DNA of 64,000 nt. It comes from JABCZZ01 sp964454545. Lineage in GTDB: Bacteria; Pseudomonadota; Alphaproteobacteria; Rickettsiales; JABCZZ01. The notes beneath the pieces are model-generated. The model did not search any database. It saw only the letters and a list, made by a program, of their open reading frames with translations, and had not been told where the DNA came from. The DNA lies in assembly GCA_964454545.1 (NCBI GenBank), contig CAYVTI010000002.1, forward strand, positions 30,725 to 94,724, given 5' to 3'. The translations under genes and the position numbers were made by a program. Each line of letters opens with the position of its first letter. Within the stretch, counting starts at the first letter, position 1. Positions 8,207 to 15,582 of this stretch are shown piece after piece.

Positions 8207-8809
8207 TCATGCCGCAGGCAGCTTGGCGTCCGGTTCGCGGATATAAAGCGGGGCGTGCGGGAACTCGCGTTCGCCTGCGCTCCATCTGGCATAGGCAAGT
8301 TTCGCCACATCTTCCGCATCCGGCAGATTTTGTGCCATCTTCGCGCCGTGTCTGAGCGCGGGGAGCATGGCTTCATCCACCAGCATGGGCCCGGATAGGG
8401 GGCTTAACATGTCCGTCATGCGGAAACGCTGGACGTAATATTGTCCGCGATAAGCATCTATGACCGCCAGTATGTCGCCTTCCATTCCTGAGCCGTAGGC
8501 GATGGTTTCAAGAGTGGTAAGTCCGATAAGCGGCTTGCCGGTAGCAAGTTTTATTGCGCGCGCGGCGGTGAGGCCGACCCTTATCCCGGTGAACCCGCCC
8601 GGCCCGATGGTACAGGCGACAGCGTCGCAATCCTTATAAGCGGCTCCCCCGTTTTTCAGCGCCTCTTCGATCATCGGCACGAGTCTTTTCGTCTGCTGGC
8701 CGCCATTTTCCTCGCGCAGGCTGGCGATGATTTTACCGTCCTTAAGCAGCGCAACCGAACACCCGCCAAGCGAGGTATCAATGGCCAGAATGACTTGCGG
8801 CTTGTTCAT
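8207..8809 (-). CDS. tsaB: tRNA threonylcarbamoyladenosine biosynthesis protein TsaB
   Basis: TsaB is the partner that holds TsaD in the complex placing the t6A modification at position 37 of ANN-decoding tRNAs. The protein starts MNKPQVILAIDTSLGGCSVAL, the ASKHA-fold opening, and has TIGPGGFTGIRVGLTAARAI, the most diagnostic motif. About 200 residues, slightly short but within range. I prefer the ATG at 8809 over the in-frame GTG at 8818. It overlaps dprA by 32 bases at this start. In many alphaproteobacteria rimI follows tsaB; it does not here. Confidence 0.93.
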   Translation of the reverse strand: MNKPQVILAIDTSLGGCSVALLKDGKIIASLREENGGQQTKRLVPMIEEALKNGGAAYKDCDAVACTIGPGGFTGIRVGLTAARAIKLATGKPLIGLTTLETIAYGSGMEGDILAVIDAYRGQYYVQRFRMTDMLSPLSGPMLVDEAMLPALRHGAKMAQNLPDAEDVAKLAYARWSAGEREFPHAPLYIREPDAKLPAA

Positions 8810-9974
8810 ATTCTTCACTTTTCAACGATACCTTGTGGCCGGAATGCCGCTGCAGCCTTCCTGCAAGCTCCAGCTCCAGCAGGATGAGCGAGAGCAGGTT
8901 GGAGGAAAGCTGGCACTGCACCAGCAGTTCGTCCACCACCACCGGATTATAGCCCAGCTTGTTAAGCACCAGCCTGCGCGCCTCGGCAAGTTCATTTTCA
9001 TTGGGCTGCTTACGTTCCGCAGCGGTTGCATAGTCGGGGCTGAACTGCTCGCGGAAGGTGAGCTGCCGCTCGCGGCCCAGCACCTGCATGACATCGTCAA
9101 TCGATTCGCAGACGGTTGCGCCTTGTCTTATCAGGTTGTTTGTGCCCTTGCAGCGCGGGTCGAGCGGCGAGCCGGGCACGGCGAACACGTCGCGATCCTG
9201 CTCAAGCGCGAAGCGCGCGGTAATGAGCGAGCCGGATTTGAACGAGGCCTCGACCACCACCGTGCCGAGCGACATGCCGGAAATGATGCGGTTGCGCCCG
9301 GGGAAGCTGCGCGAATGCGGCGCCATGCCGAACGGTTGTTCGGTGACTACGGCTCCCTGCCTGGCGATTTCCGCGTAAAGCGATTTGTTTTCCGGCGGAT
9401 AAATCTGGTCGATGCCGCTTGCCATTACCGCAACCGTGCCGCTCGCAAGCGATCCGCTATGGGCGGCGGTGTCGATGCCGCGCGCCATGCCCGACACGAC
9501 GGTGAGCCCTCTTGCGCCCGCGTCAGCGGCGAGCTTTTTCGTGAACTGGTAGCCGTTGGCGGAGGCATTGCGCGAGCCAACGATGGCAAGCATGCGGCCG
9601 CTCTTCCAGATATGCGCGGAACCGAGCATGGTAAGCAGAGGCGGCGGGTCATAGATGGACAGGAGAAGTTCAGGATATTCTTCGTCGCCGAAACGCAGCA
9701 TCCTTGCGCCCAGCTTCTCCACCTGTTCGATTTCCTGCTCCGCGTCCCTGATGGTGTAGCAGAGCATGGGTTTTCGCCTGCCGCCGCGCGCAGCCAGGTC
9801 CGGTATGGCGTCAAGCGCGGTTTTCGCCGTGCCGAACTGGTGAACAAGGTTGAAGAACGTGATGGGCCCGACATTGTCGCTGCGGATGAGCCTTAACACA
9901 TCAACGAGCGACTCCTTCTGCAGGAATTTCCGCATGCCTTTCCATGACTCGGGGCTGATCATGTTTTCCTCCAT
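8778..9974 (-). CDS. dprA: DNA-processing protein DprA
   Basis: DprA loads RecA on incoming single-stranded DNA in natural transformation. The 398-residue protein has an N-terminal SAM/HhH-like region, then the Rossmann-like core with AIVGSRNASANGY, VVSGMARGIDTAAHSG, SGIDQIYPPEN and SFPGRNRIISGMS, and a C-terminal winged-helix (DprA-WH) domain around VVDELLVQCQLSSNLLSLILLE. AGGA lies eight bases before the ATG at 9974. It overlaps plsY by 16 bases and tsaB downstream, so the three are translated in sequence. Confidence 0.95.
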   Translation of the reverse strand: MEENMISPESWKGMRKFLQKESLVDVLRLIRSDNVGPITFFNLVHQFGTAKTALDAIPDLAARGGRRKPMLCYTIRDAEQEIEQVEKLGARMLRFGDEEYPELLLSIYDPPPLLTMLGSAHIWKSGRMLAIVGSRNASANGYQFTKKLAADAGARGLTVVSGMARGIDTAAHSGSLASGTVAVMASGIDQIYPPENKSLYAEIARQGAVVTEQPFGMAPHSRSFPGRNRIISGMSLGTVVVEASFKSGSLITARFALEQDRDVFAVPGSPLDPRCKGTNNLIRQGATVCESIDDVMQVLGRERQLTFREQFSPDYATAAERKQPNENELAEARRLVLNKLGYNPVVVDELLVQCQLSSNLLSLILLELELAGRLQRHSGHKVSLKSEEYEQAASHSGH

Positions 9975-10726
9975 GTATGTTCCTGGCCTTTAAGCAGGCG
10001 GGAGATGTTTTGCCGGTGGGTGAAGAATATAAGCACTGTAATAAAGAGCAACAGATTCATAACCAGTATACTCGTTTCGGAAATCTCATGTTGTGAAAGC
10101 CGCATATCTGAGGCGTACTCACTATATTCAAAGAAATATTCTGCAATATATCCATTTACCAGCGGAAGTTGGGAAAAAAGCAGTACGATTGCGGCAGACA
10201 ATGTGACGGCCGTAAAAGAAACAAGGGCCGCCAGCGATGAAATCCTTGATAAGGCAAAAACGGTAAGCCAGCATACGATAAAGCCTAAACCCAATGGCCA
10301 ACTCAAGGCAAATATGACACCCAGCGAGGTTGCAACTCCTTTGCCTCCCTTGAATTTCAGCCATACGGGGAATATGTGCCCTACTATCACGCTTGCTCCT
10401 ATGGATGTTGCCCCAAAAACGCCAAAATAATACATCCAGTGAAGCGGCGCTAAAGACATTACATACTCACACGGTATAAAGCCTTTAAGGAAATCGCATA
10501 GCAAGGTGCAAAGCGCCAGCCATTTGCTTCCTGTTCTCAGGACATTCGTAGCGCCTATGTTTCCAGAGCCGATTTTGCGTATATCGCCGTAGCCGAAGAG
10601 TTTGCTTAAGATTAATCCGAAAGGTATTGATCCAATAGCATATGCAACAAGAAAAACAGGCCAGTCCCGTATCAGTGAAAATAAAATAAAAAGGATACTA
10701 AGGATACTATTGAAAATATTTTCCAC
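9959..10726 (-). CDS. plsY: Glycerol-3-phosphate acyltransferase PlsY
   Basis: An inner-membrane enzyme that moves the acyl group from acyl-phosphate to glycerol 3-phosphate, the first step of phospholipid synthesis. The sequence has five or six hydrophobic helices and the motifs YAIGSIPFGLILSK, GSGNIGATNVLR and FKGGKGVATSLG. At 255 residues it is longer than the usual 200, due to an N-terminal hydrophobic segment and a loop near residues 180-210. The start is a GTG, one base after the ruvX stop. It forms a block with ruvX upstream and dprA downstream. Confidence 0.93.
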   Translation of the reverse strand: MENIFNSILSILFILFSLIRDWPVFLVAYAIGSIPFGLILSKLFGYGDIRKIGSGNIGATNVLRTGSKWLALCTLLCDFLKGFIPCEYVMSLAPLHWMYYFGVFGATSIGASVIVGHIFPVWLKFKGGKGVATSLGVIFALSWPLGLGFIVCWLTVFALSRISSLAALVSFTAVTLSAAIVLLFSQLPLVNGYIAEYFFEYSEYASDMRLSQHEISETSILVMNLLLFITVLIFFTHRQNISRLLKGQEHTWRKT

Positions 10727-10727
10727 G

Positions 10728-11183
10728 CTATTTTTGCCCCAGCATATCCAGCGCGCCCTGCAGGATGTAACTGGCCGCCAGCTTGTCGACTAGCGCGGCG
10801 CGGCGTGCGCGGGAAAGATCGGCATCGAGCATGGTGCGGGTAACCGCCATCGTGCTCATGCGCTCGTCGAACAGTAACATCGGCATGGTAATTTTCTCGT
10901 CCAGATTCTTTACAAACTGCCTGACCGACTGGCATCTTGGCCCCTCGGTCCCGTCCATGTTTACCGGATAACCGACGACCAGTCCACCCACTTTATACTC
11001 TTTGATAATGGCCGTAAGGGCTTCGGCGTCTTTGGAGAATTTCGTGCGGCTAATAGTCTTAAAAGGAGTGGCGATCATCCTGCCGATGTCAGAAAGCGCA
11101 AGGCCAATGGTCTTTTCCCCCACGTCAAGCCCAAGCAGGCGTTCGTGGGTCAAAGCAAAGTCATGGGGAGAGGAAATCAGCAT
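10728..11183 (-). CDS. ruvX: Pre-16S rRNA nuclease RuvX/YqgF
   Basis: A RNase H-like protein of 151 residues involved in 16S rRNA 5'-end maturation. Motifs are LLGLDVGEKTIGLALSD at the N-terminus, VVGYPVNMDGTEG, LLFDERMSTMAV and DKLAASYILQGAL, giving the expected acidic residues. The ATG at 11183 is only two bases from the arm of an inverted repeat, and no ribosome-binding site is visible. The gene is divergent from gatC and heads the plsY-dprA-tsaB block. Confidence 0.93.
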   Translation of the reverse strand: MLISSPHDFALTHERLLGLDVGEKTIGLALSDIGRMIATPFKTISRTKFSKDAEALTAIIKEYKVGGLVVGYPVNMDGTEGPRCQSVRQFVKNLDEKITMPMLLFDERMSTMAVTRTMLDADLSRARRAALVDKLAASYILQGALDMLGQK

Positions 11184-11185
11184 GA

Positions 11186-11293
11186 GGGGCTAGGTTCTAG
11201 GGGCCAGGTTCTAGTTTTTTAGAATAAATTAGTTTACTCCGCTATATAATTTTTATAAACCTTAGCCAGAACCTAGCCCCTAGAACCTAACCC
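11186..11293. repeat. Inverted repeat filling the ruvX-gatC divergent spacer
   Basis: Left arm 11186-11214 and right arm 11264-11293 are near-perfect inverted copies, about 25 of 28 positions, with differences mostly transitions. Each arm itself contains the unit TAGGTTCT twice, separated by AGGGGC. The AT-rich loop between the arms is 49 bases. The arms end two bases from the ruvX start and one base from the gatC start, so the two mRNAs would have nearly the same leader and neither a standard ribosome-binding site. Confidence 0.8.
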
Positions 11294-11294
11294 T

Positions 11295-11585
11295 ATGATA
11301 GACACCAAAACCATAACAAAAATCGCCAAGCTCGCACATATCGAAGTAACGGGTGCGGAAAAAGAACATTTAAGCAAGGAGCTTTCCGGAATACTCAAGT
11401 GGATTGAGCAGCTTAATGAGGTGAAAACTGATAATGTGCCAATGCTCGCGAGCGTATCGGAGACGGCGCTCCCGTGGCGCAAGGACGAGATAACGGACGG
11501 CCATATCCGCGACAGAATCATCGCCAATGCCCCGGCCAGCGAATATGGCTGCTTTGTCGTACCGAAGGTAATCAGCGATGAGTAA
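11295..11585 (+). CDS. gatC: Asp-tRNA(Asn)/Glu-tRNA(Gln) amidotransferase subunit C
   Basis: The small scaffold subunit of GatCAB, which converts mischarged Glu-tRNA(Gln) or Asp-tRNA(Asn) to the correct aminoacyl-tRNA. The 96-residue length is typical; the opening MIDTKTITKIAKLAHIEV and the middle ILKWIEQLNEVKTDNV match the family. No ribosome-binding site is visible before the ATG, where an inverted repeat ends. The 3' end overlaps gatA by 8 bases. Confidence 0.93.
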   Translation: MIDTKTITKIAKLAHIEVTGAEKEHLSKELSGILKWIEQLNEVKTDNVPMLASVSETALPWRKDEITDGHIRDRIIANAPASEYGCFVVPKVISDE

Positions 11586-13062
11586 TGTTGCCACCCTTTC
11601 CCTTGCTGAGACGAGAGATGTCCTGAAAGCGAAGAAAATTTCGGCTGTTGAGCTTGCGAAGGCGTATATCGGCAGCATTGAGAAGCTTAACCCGGAGCTC
11701 AATGCGTTCATCACCACAACACCCGAGCGTGCGCTGGAAGGCGCGCAGGCTGCCGACAAGCGGATTGCCTCGGGCAGCGCGGGGGCGCTTGAGGGCATAC
11801 CGCTTGCGATCAAGGACCTGTTCTGTACCGCAGGAGTGAAAACCACTGCCGGATCGAAAATCCTTGAAAATTTTGTCCCGCCTTACGAGTCTTTTGTGAC
11901 TGCAAAGCTGTGGCAGGCAGGGGCGGTGATGCTCGGCAAAACCAATCTCGACGAATTCGCGATGGGCTCGTCCAATACCACGAGTTACTTCGGCAACGTC
12001 ATAAGTCCATGGAAGGCAAAGGGCAGCGGCAAGGATCTGGTGCCGGGCGGCTCAAGCGGCGGCTCTGCGGCAGCGGTGTCCGCGCGCATGTGCCTGGCCG
12101 CGACCGGTACGGATACGGGCGGCTCCATCCGCCAGCCCGCTTCGTTCTGCGGTATCGTCGGTATCAAGCCGACCTACGGACGCTGCTCGCGCTGGGGGAC
12201 GGTGGCCTTTGCCAGCTCGCTCGATCAGGCAGGCATGTTCGCGCGCAATGTGCGCGACGCTGCCATTGTGCAAACGGTGATATCGGGACATGATCCAAAG
12301 GATTCAACATCGTCGCCGCGTGCTGTGCCGGATTTCGAGAAAGCCTTAACCGGGAATGTGAAAGGCCTGAAGATAGGCATACCCAGGGAATACCGTCCGG
12401 ACGGCATGGATAAAGAAATTGCTGCGCTCTGGGATAAGGGCATCGCATGGCTGAAAAGCGCCGGGGCGGAAGTGATGGATATCAGCCTGCCGCACACCAA
12501 ATATGCGCTGGCCACTTACTACATTATCGCGCCTGCCGAAGCTTCTTCCAACCTTGCGCGCTATGACGGCATACGCTATGGCCTGCGCGTGACGCCGGAG
12601 AGCGGCTCGCTGAACGATTTATATTGCAAGACCCGCGCTGCCGGGTTCGGCAACGAAGTGAAACGCCGCATCATGATCGGCACCTATGTGCTTTCCGCCG
12701 GGTACTACGATGCCTATTACAAGAAAGCCCAGCGCGTGCGTTATCTCATCGCCAAGGATTTTAAGGACGCGTTTGCCAAAGTAGATGCAATTCTTACCCC
12801 AACAGCGCCGAGCGCGGCCTTTGCTATTGGTGAGAACAGCAATGATCCGGTCGCGATGTACTTAAATGACGTGTTCACTGTGCCGACCAGCCTCGCAGGC
12901 CTGCCTGCGATTTCCATCCCCGCCGGGCTTTCCGGCAGCGGATTGCCGCTGGGCCTGCAGATTATCGGCAGGGCGTTTGACGAAGAGACCGTGTTCCGCG
13001 TCGCGGGTGTGATGGAGCAAGCCGCGCAGTTCAAGGCGGTTCCGGAAGGAGTAGTGGTATGA
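11578..13062 (+). CDS. gatA: Asp-tRNA(Asn)/Glu-tRNA(Gln) amidotransferase subunit A
   Basis: The amidase subunit that releases ammonia from glutamine. The Ser-cisSer-Lys signature is complete: AIKDLFCTAG gives Lys, and GGSSGGSAAAVSARM with TGTDTGGSIRQPASFCG gives both Ser residues. At 494 residues the length is normal. It overlaps gatC by 8 bases and the next gene by 4 (ATGA). Unlike in most genomes gatB does not follow directly; two accessory ORFs intervene. Confidence 0.95.
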   Translation: MSNVATLSLAETRDVLKAKKISAVELAKAYIGSIEKLNPELNAFITTTPERALEGAQAADKRIASGSAGALEGIPLAIKDLFCTAGVKTTAGSKILENFVPPYESFVTAKLWQAGAVMLGKTNLDEFAMGSSNTTSYFGNVISPWKAKGSGKDLVPGGSSGGSAAAVSARMCLAATGTDTGGSIRQPASFCGIVGIKPTYGRCSRWGTVAFASSLDQAGMFARNVRDAAIVQTVISGHDPKDSTSSPRAVPDFEKALTGNVKGLKIGIPREYRPDGMDKEIAALWDKGIAWLKSAGAEVMDISLPHTKYALATYYIIAPAEASSNLARYDGIRYGLRVTPESGSLNDLYCKTRAAGFGNEVKRRIMIGTYVLSAGYYDAYYKKAQRVRYLIAKDFKDAFAKVDAILTPTAPSAAFAIGENSNDPVAMYLNDVFTVPTSLAGLPAISIPAGLSGSGLPLGLQIIGRAFDEETVFRVAGVMEQAAQFKAVPEGVVV

Positions 13063-13598
13063 GCGAGAATAAGTCAAGCTTACAGAAGCATGGAGATTAT
13101 AAAGAGCTATTTACAGAATTTGGTTATGCCATGTATATGCTCCAAATTCTTGAGTACATGATAATAAATATAATTTTCTTTGACGATATTCCTAGGAAAA
13201 TAAAAGAGGCTAAAACGGAACAAGAATGGGATGATATTGTTAATTCATTTTATCAGAAATATTTTAATAAAAGAACCTTTGGTCCCATAATAGAAGATAT
13301 AAAGAAAAAGGTTACATGTTCCGATAATCTTGTGGCTTTATTAGAGCGAACATTAAAGCAAAGGAATTATCTGGCACATCATCTTTTTCGTAGTAATGCA
13401 GCAGGTTTGATGAATGCAGTTGGAAAAGAGAAAATTCTAAAAGAATTAGTAAGTGCTCAAGAATTATTTACTGAGACACGGGGAGAATTAGAAGAACTGG
13501 CAAAACCTATAAATGCAAGAGTCGGATTTACTGACGAGGTCATAGATAAATTGTTTGAGCAGCACAAAGCTGAGCTTGGTATAGAGGAAGTTGTATGA
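13059..13598 (+). CDS. Hypothetical protein with HEPN-like Rx4H motif, inserted in the gat operon
   Basis: Not recognised as a named family. The 179-residue product is helical and charged, and its gene is much richer in A and T than gatA or gatB, which suggests transfer. One segment reads LKQRNYLAHHLF; RNYLAH fits the Rx4-6H motif of HEPN ribonucleases and related antiphage or toxin proteins, but one short motif is weak proof. Start overlaps gatA (ATGA) and the end overlaps the DUF559 gene in the same way, with a GAGGAAG site before the junction. A role in defence is only an inference. Confidence 0.6.
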   Translation: MSENKSSLQKHGDYKELFTEFGYAMYMLQILEYMIINIIFFDDIPRKIKEAKTEQEWDDIVNSFYQKYFNKRTFGPIIEDIKKKVTCSDNLVALLERTLKQRNYLAHHLFRSNAAGLMNAVGKEKILKELVSAQELFTETRGELEELAKPINARVGFTDEVIDKLFEQHKAELGIEEVV

Positions 13599-14125
13599 GT
13601 TACCACAATACGACGATTGTGGAAATATCCTCCCCCTTGAGGGGGGAGGTCGGCGCGAATGCGCCGGGAGGGGGTGATTTTATAATTGATAATACCCCTA
13701 CCTTAGTCCTCCCCTCTACAGGGAGAGGAAAGAAACCTTTTACCAAGACCGCTCAGCGGAGAGCGAAAAATTTGCGCAATAACTTAACCGAAGCCGAAAA
13801 GAAGCTGTGGTATTTTCTTCGTAATAATCAACTCGGAGTGAAATTCCGCAGACAACAGCCTATCGGAAAATATATAGTCGATTTTATCTGTTTCGATAAG
13901 TCCCTCATCATTGAATTAGATGGTGGCCAGCACGGAAGCAACCAAAGTTATGATATCGTCCGTGATGACTTCCTGAAACGCGAAAATTTTACAGTATTAC
14001 GTTTCTGGAATAATGAGATCATGGAAAATATGGACGGAGTACTGGAAGTGATTGTGAAACACTTGGCCCACCCCCTCCTGACCTCCCCCCTCCAGGGGGA
14101 GGAAACGGTGAAGGAGGTTGTATGA
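13595..14125 (+). CDS. DUF559 endonuclease-like protein, inserted in the gat operon
   Basis: The core (residues about 50-160) is a DUF559/Vsr-like PD-(D/E)XK domain: LTEAEKKLWYFLRN, VKFRRQQPIGKYIVDF, SLIIELDGGQH and FTVLRFWNNEI. Such proteins are small nuclease-fold proteins often spread by transfer. The N-terminal 45 residues and the C-terminal 15 are encoded by G/C-run repeats (around 13628-13735 and 14072-14103) that look like noncoding palindromic repeats read through; the functional protein may begin later. Its end overlaps gatB by 4 bases. Confidence 0.75.
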   Translation: MSYHNTTIVEISSPLRGEVGANAPGGGDFIIDNTPTLVLPSTGRGKKPFTKTAQRRAKNLRNNLTEAEKKLWYFLRNNQLGVKFRRQQPIGKYIVDFICFDKSLIIELDGGQHGSNQSYDIVRDDFLKRENFTVLRFWNNEIMENMDGVLEVIVKHLAHPLLTSPLQGEETVKEVV

Positions 14126-15579
14126 CTTCCTCGTACCATATCAAAGGCCAAACCGGCGAATGGGAAGTGATCCTGGGTCTGGAAGTGCATGCGCAGATCA
14201 AATCGAAATCCAAGCTTTTTTCCGGCGCGCCCAATGACTTCGGCGCGGAACCCAATGAAAATGTTTCATTGGTGGATGCCGGAATGCCTGGAATGCTGCC
14301 GGTCATCAATGCATACTGCATCGAGCAGGCGGTGCGTACCGGGTTGGGGCTGAAGGCGCAGATTAATTTGCATTCGGTGTTCGACCGCAAGAATTATTTC
14401 TATCCCGATCTGCCGCAGGGCTACCAGATTTCGCAGTATCTGGAACCGATTGTCGGCAAGGGAGAAATGATCATTGATATGCCCGACGGCAGCACGCGCA
14501 CGATTGGCATCACCCGCCTGCATCTGGAGCAGGATGCGGGCAAGTCCCTGCATGAAAACAGCGGGAAATACAGCCTGATAGATCTCAACCGCGCCGGAAT
14601 CGCGCTGATGGAAATCGTCTCCGAGCCGGATATGCGCTCGCCGGAAGAAGCCGGGCTGTACCTCAAGAAACTGCGCTCCATCGTGCGCTATCTCGGCACC
14701 TGTGACGGCGATATGGAAAAAGGCAGCATGCGCTGCGACGTCAATGTCTCGGTGCGCAAGCCCGGTGCGCCGCTCGGCACGCGCTGCGAAATCAAGAACG
14801 TCAACTCGGTGCGCTTCATGATGAAAGCCATTGAATTCGAGGCGGCGCGGCAGGTGGAAATACTGGAAAGCGGCGGGCAGGTGGATCAGGAAACCCGGCT
14901 GTTTGACGCTTCAACCGGTGAAACCCGCACCATGCGCAGCAAGGAAGACGCGCATGATTACCGCTACTTCCCCGATCCCGATCTGCTGCCTCTCGAATTC
15001 CCGCAGGAATTCGTGGATAAGATTAAAGCCGGTCTGCCCGAATTGCCGGACGAAAAGAAGGCGCGCTATATCAGTGAATTAGGGCTATCCGCTTATGACG
15101 CCAGCGTGCTGGTGGCGGATCAGGCAACTACCGCGTTCTTTGAGACGGTGGCGAAAAAACATAACGCGAAGCTTGCTTCCAACTGGATTACGGCGGAGCT
15201 GTTCGGACGGCTCAACAAGGCTGGGCTGGAGATTGACGCATCGCCGGTAAGCGTTGAAAAAATGAGCGGGTTGCTGGGGCTTATCGAAAATAACACGATT
15301 TCCGGCAAAATCGCCAAGATAGTGTTTGACAAAATGTTTGAAACCGGCAAAGACGCCGCGCAGATTGTGGAAGAGGAAGGGCTTAAGCAGGTCACCGACA
15401 CCGGCGCGATCGAGAAAATCATCGACGACGTCATGACTGCCAATCCGGATAAAGTGGCCGAATACCGTTCAGGGAAAGACAAGCTGTTCGCATTCTTTAT
15501 CGGGCAGGTGATGAAGCTGTCCGGTGGCAAGGCGAACCCGCAGGCGGTCAACGAATTACTGAAGAAGAAACTGAGCTGA
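14122..15579 (+). CDS. gatB: Asp-tRNA(Asn)/Glu-tRNA(Gln) amidotransferase subunit B
   Basis: The tRNA-binding and kinase-like subunit of GatCAB, 485 residues. Motifs are WEVILGLEVHAQIKSKSKLF, DAGMPGMLPVIN, DLPQGYQISQ, RLHLEQDAGKSLH and DLNRAGIALMEIVSEPD. The C-terminal YqeY-like tail domain (residues about 330-485) is intact. AAGGAGG lies six bases before the ATG, which overlaps the DUF559 stop (ATGA). The tkt gene starts three bases after its stop, so the operon continues. Confidence 0.95.
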   Translation: MTSSYHIKGQTGEWEVILGLEVHAQIKSKSKLFSGAPNDFGAEPNENVSLVDAGMPGMLPVINAYCIEQAVRTGLGLKAQINLHSVFDRKNYFYPDLPQGYQISQYLEPIVGKGEMIIDMPDGSTRTIGITRLHLEQDAGKSLHENSGKYSLIDLNRAGIALMEIVSEPDMRSPEEAGLYLKKLRSIVRYLGTCDGDMEKGSMRCDVNVSVRKPGAPLGTRCEIKNVNSVRFMMKAIEFEAARQVEILESGGQVDQETRLFDASTGETRTMRSKEDAHDYRYFPDPDLLPLEFPQEFVDKIKAGLPELPDEKKARYISELGLSAYDASVLVADQATTAFFETVAKKHNAKLASNWITAELFGRLNKAGLEIDASPVSVEKMSGLLGLIENNTISGKIAKIVFDKMFETGKDAAQIVEEEGLKQVTDTGAIEKIIDDVMTANPDKVAEYRSGKDKLFAFFIGQVMKLSGGKANPQAVNELLKKKLS

Positions 15580-15582
15580 ATT

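Noticed and set aside
11220..11262. AT-rich loop as a divergent promoter pair
   Set aside because: TATATAAT-like sequence is there, but no convincing -35/-10 pairs could be fixed for both genes, so I did not list it as a promoter.
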